Assembly (NCBI GenBank): GCA_947175285.1
Contig: CAMWMM010000327.1
Coordinates: 1 to 6,087 of the forward strand
DNA: 6,087 bases
Reading direction: 5' to 3'
Source: an uncultured Lachnospiraceae bacterium
GTDB lineage: Bacteria; Bacillota_A; Clostridia; Lachnospirales; Lachnospiraceae
The position numbers and the translations under genes were made by a program. The notes beneath the pieces were generated by a model, which saw only the letters and a program-made list of their open reading frames with translations, was not told the origin of the DNA and did no database searches. This document shows, piece by piece, positions 5,528 to 6,087 of this stretch. Within the stretch, counting starts at the first letter, position 1. Each line of letters begins with the position of its first letter.

Positions 5528-5821
5528 CTAATCTGGTAACCGCTCCTCATACATGATGCTCAGTTCACCATAGACCTGCCCCCAGTTCCTTATCGGCATA
5601 GTCCATTTTTTCGTTGCTTCAAAGGTGGATAAATAGAGCGCTTTTAACAGGGCAGTGTCACTTGGAAATACACTTCGCTGGCGGTTCAGTTTACGGTATG
5701 TTGCATTCAGGCTCTCTATCGCGTTCGTGGTATAAATGACCTTCCTTACAGTTGTAGAGAACTTGAAGATTGGAGAAATGGCATCCCAGTTCTGCTTCCA
5801 GCTTTTTATAGGCTCAAATGG
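5528..5821 (-). pseudogene. IS256-family (Mutator-type) transposase, C-terminal fragment
   Basis: The minus strand encodes about 97 residues ending at TAG (5528-5530), from PFEPIKSWKQNWDAISP at the N-side to GELSIMYEERLPD at the end. The segment KVIYTTNAIESLN holds the third acidic residue of the DDE triad, in the conserved TTN-x-I-E setting of IS256 transposases. RKLNRQRSVFPSDTALLKALYL follows, as in full members. Whole transposases have about 390-400 residues, so roughly the first three quarters, with both catalytic Asp residues, is gone. Family similarity stops near 5821, and the frame closes at TAG 5831-5833. There is no start codon or ribosome site, so it is a dead fragment. The remaining codons are uninterrupted, which suggests a recent deletion. 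Confidence 0.9.
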
Positions 5822-5835
5822 AGCAGCTCCCTATA

Positions 5836-5843
5836 ATTTAATG
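5836..5843. repeat. Right copy of the 8-base direct repeat
   Basis: ATTTAATG is identical to 5359-5366. It lies 15 bases beyond the last recognisable transposase codon. Confidence 0.45.
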
Positions 5844-6087
5844 TGTCCGGACTGCATACACCGCAAATAAGCCTTTTTTCGCCCCATATGTATGTAAAAC
5901 TTTGTGAAATAGACGTTTTTTATAGGGATCATAAGGGAACTCTTGATTTTACTGGATTTTTTATAAAAATCATACTGAAAATGTACCTTTTTAGAGTAAT
6001 TCAACAATCACATAAATATAGCAGCCGGAATTAACGGACTGACTTATTCTTATATGATAGTAGATTAAGCATTTCATTGCATATAAA
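5844..6087. other. No recognisable gene at right end of window
   Basis: The stretch is AT-rich and full of short stops. It has the palindrome GTCCGGAC (5843-5850) and an AT hairpin, GATTTTT-TAT-AAAAATC (5955-5971). A 63-codon GTG frame (5843-6034) has no ribosome site, begins inside the direct repeat and has a non-protein-like composition, so I leave it out. It could be an intergenic region or the edge of another decayed element. Confidence 0.5.

Larger units (their letters stand above)
5367..5835 (-). mobile_element. IS256-family element remnant
   Basis: The segment holds the transposase 3' end on the minus strand, a hairpin-rich non-coding tail and a probable terminal repeat next to the SEFIR gene. 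The first three quarters of the transposase gene and the other terminal repeat are missing, so it cannot move unless helped. The ATTTAATG repeat on both sides suggests that the boundaries still mark the original insertion and that the loss was internal. Confidence 0.7.

Noticed and set aside
5842..5870. Possible zinc-ribbon start (MCPDCIHRK then stop)
   Set aside because: Nine codons with one C-x-x-C are too short to distinguish from chance, and no second cysteine pair follows in any frame.
5843..6034. 63-codon plus-strand ORF starting at GTG
   Set aside because: There is no ribosome site, it starts in the direct repeat, and its composition looks like translated intergenic DNA.

Overview
The window looks like an accessory region of a low-GC Firmicutes chromosome, probably a Clostridia or Lachnospiraceae gut bacterium. 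This is inferred from strong GGAGG ribosome sites, AT-rich codon use, the types of IS remnant present, and an RCC1-repeat protein. No taxonomic marker gene is present, so the assignment is an inference.

Layout. (1) Bases 1-955 hold the 3' part of a gene for an RCC1-repeat protein, cut by the left edge and followed by a possible terminator. (2) Bases 956-2303 hold two small intact genes on the same strand: a GNAT N-acetyltransferase, then a protein with two H-x-T motifs that resembles the 2H phosphoesterases. Both use a GGAGGA ribosome site set in nearly the same 12-base leader, and both need a start downstream of the longest possible one. (3) Bases 2304-3518 are a decayed stretch. A 19-codon ORF overlaps the start of a P-loop kinase-like gene broken by a one-base frameshift and an in-frame TAA. 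Near 2938 that gene runs directly into a transposase fragment of IS30 type, which has lost its N-terminus and carries its own one-base frameshift. (4) Bases 3519-3919 have no convincing gene but contain imperfect tandem repeats with an exact 20-base period. (5) Bases 3920-5359 encode the most striking protein: an N-terminal SEFIR/TIR-like domain, one membrane helix, and a roughly 300-residue C-terminal domain predicted to lie outside the cell, with a D-x-D-x-D-G loop. (6) From about 5367 to 5835 lies an IS256-family remnant on the minus strand. It has only the C-terminal transposase quarter, several hairpins, a terminator facing the SEFIR gene and a probable terminal repeat, and it is bounded by an 8-base direct repeat. 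(7) Bases 5844-6087 show nothing I can assign.

The GNAT, 2H-like and P-loop genes are co-oriented and closely spaced, so they may once have been one transcription unit acting on small molecules or nucleotides. The SEFIR gene stands alone between two IS remnants and looks laterally acquired. Its layout suggests a receptor that senses something outside the membrane and signals or acts through a cytoplasmic SEFIR domain. A role in anti-phage defence, competition or sensing is inference only.
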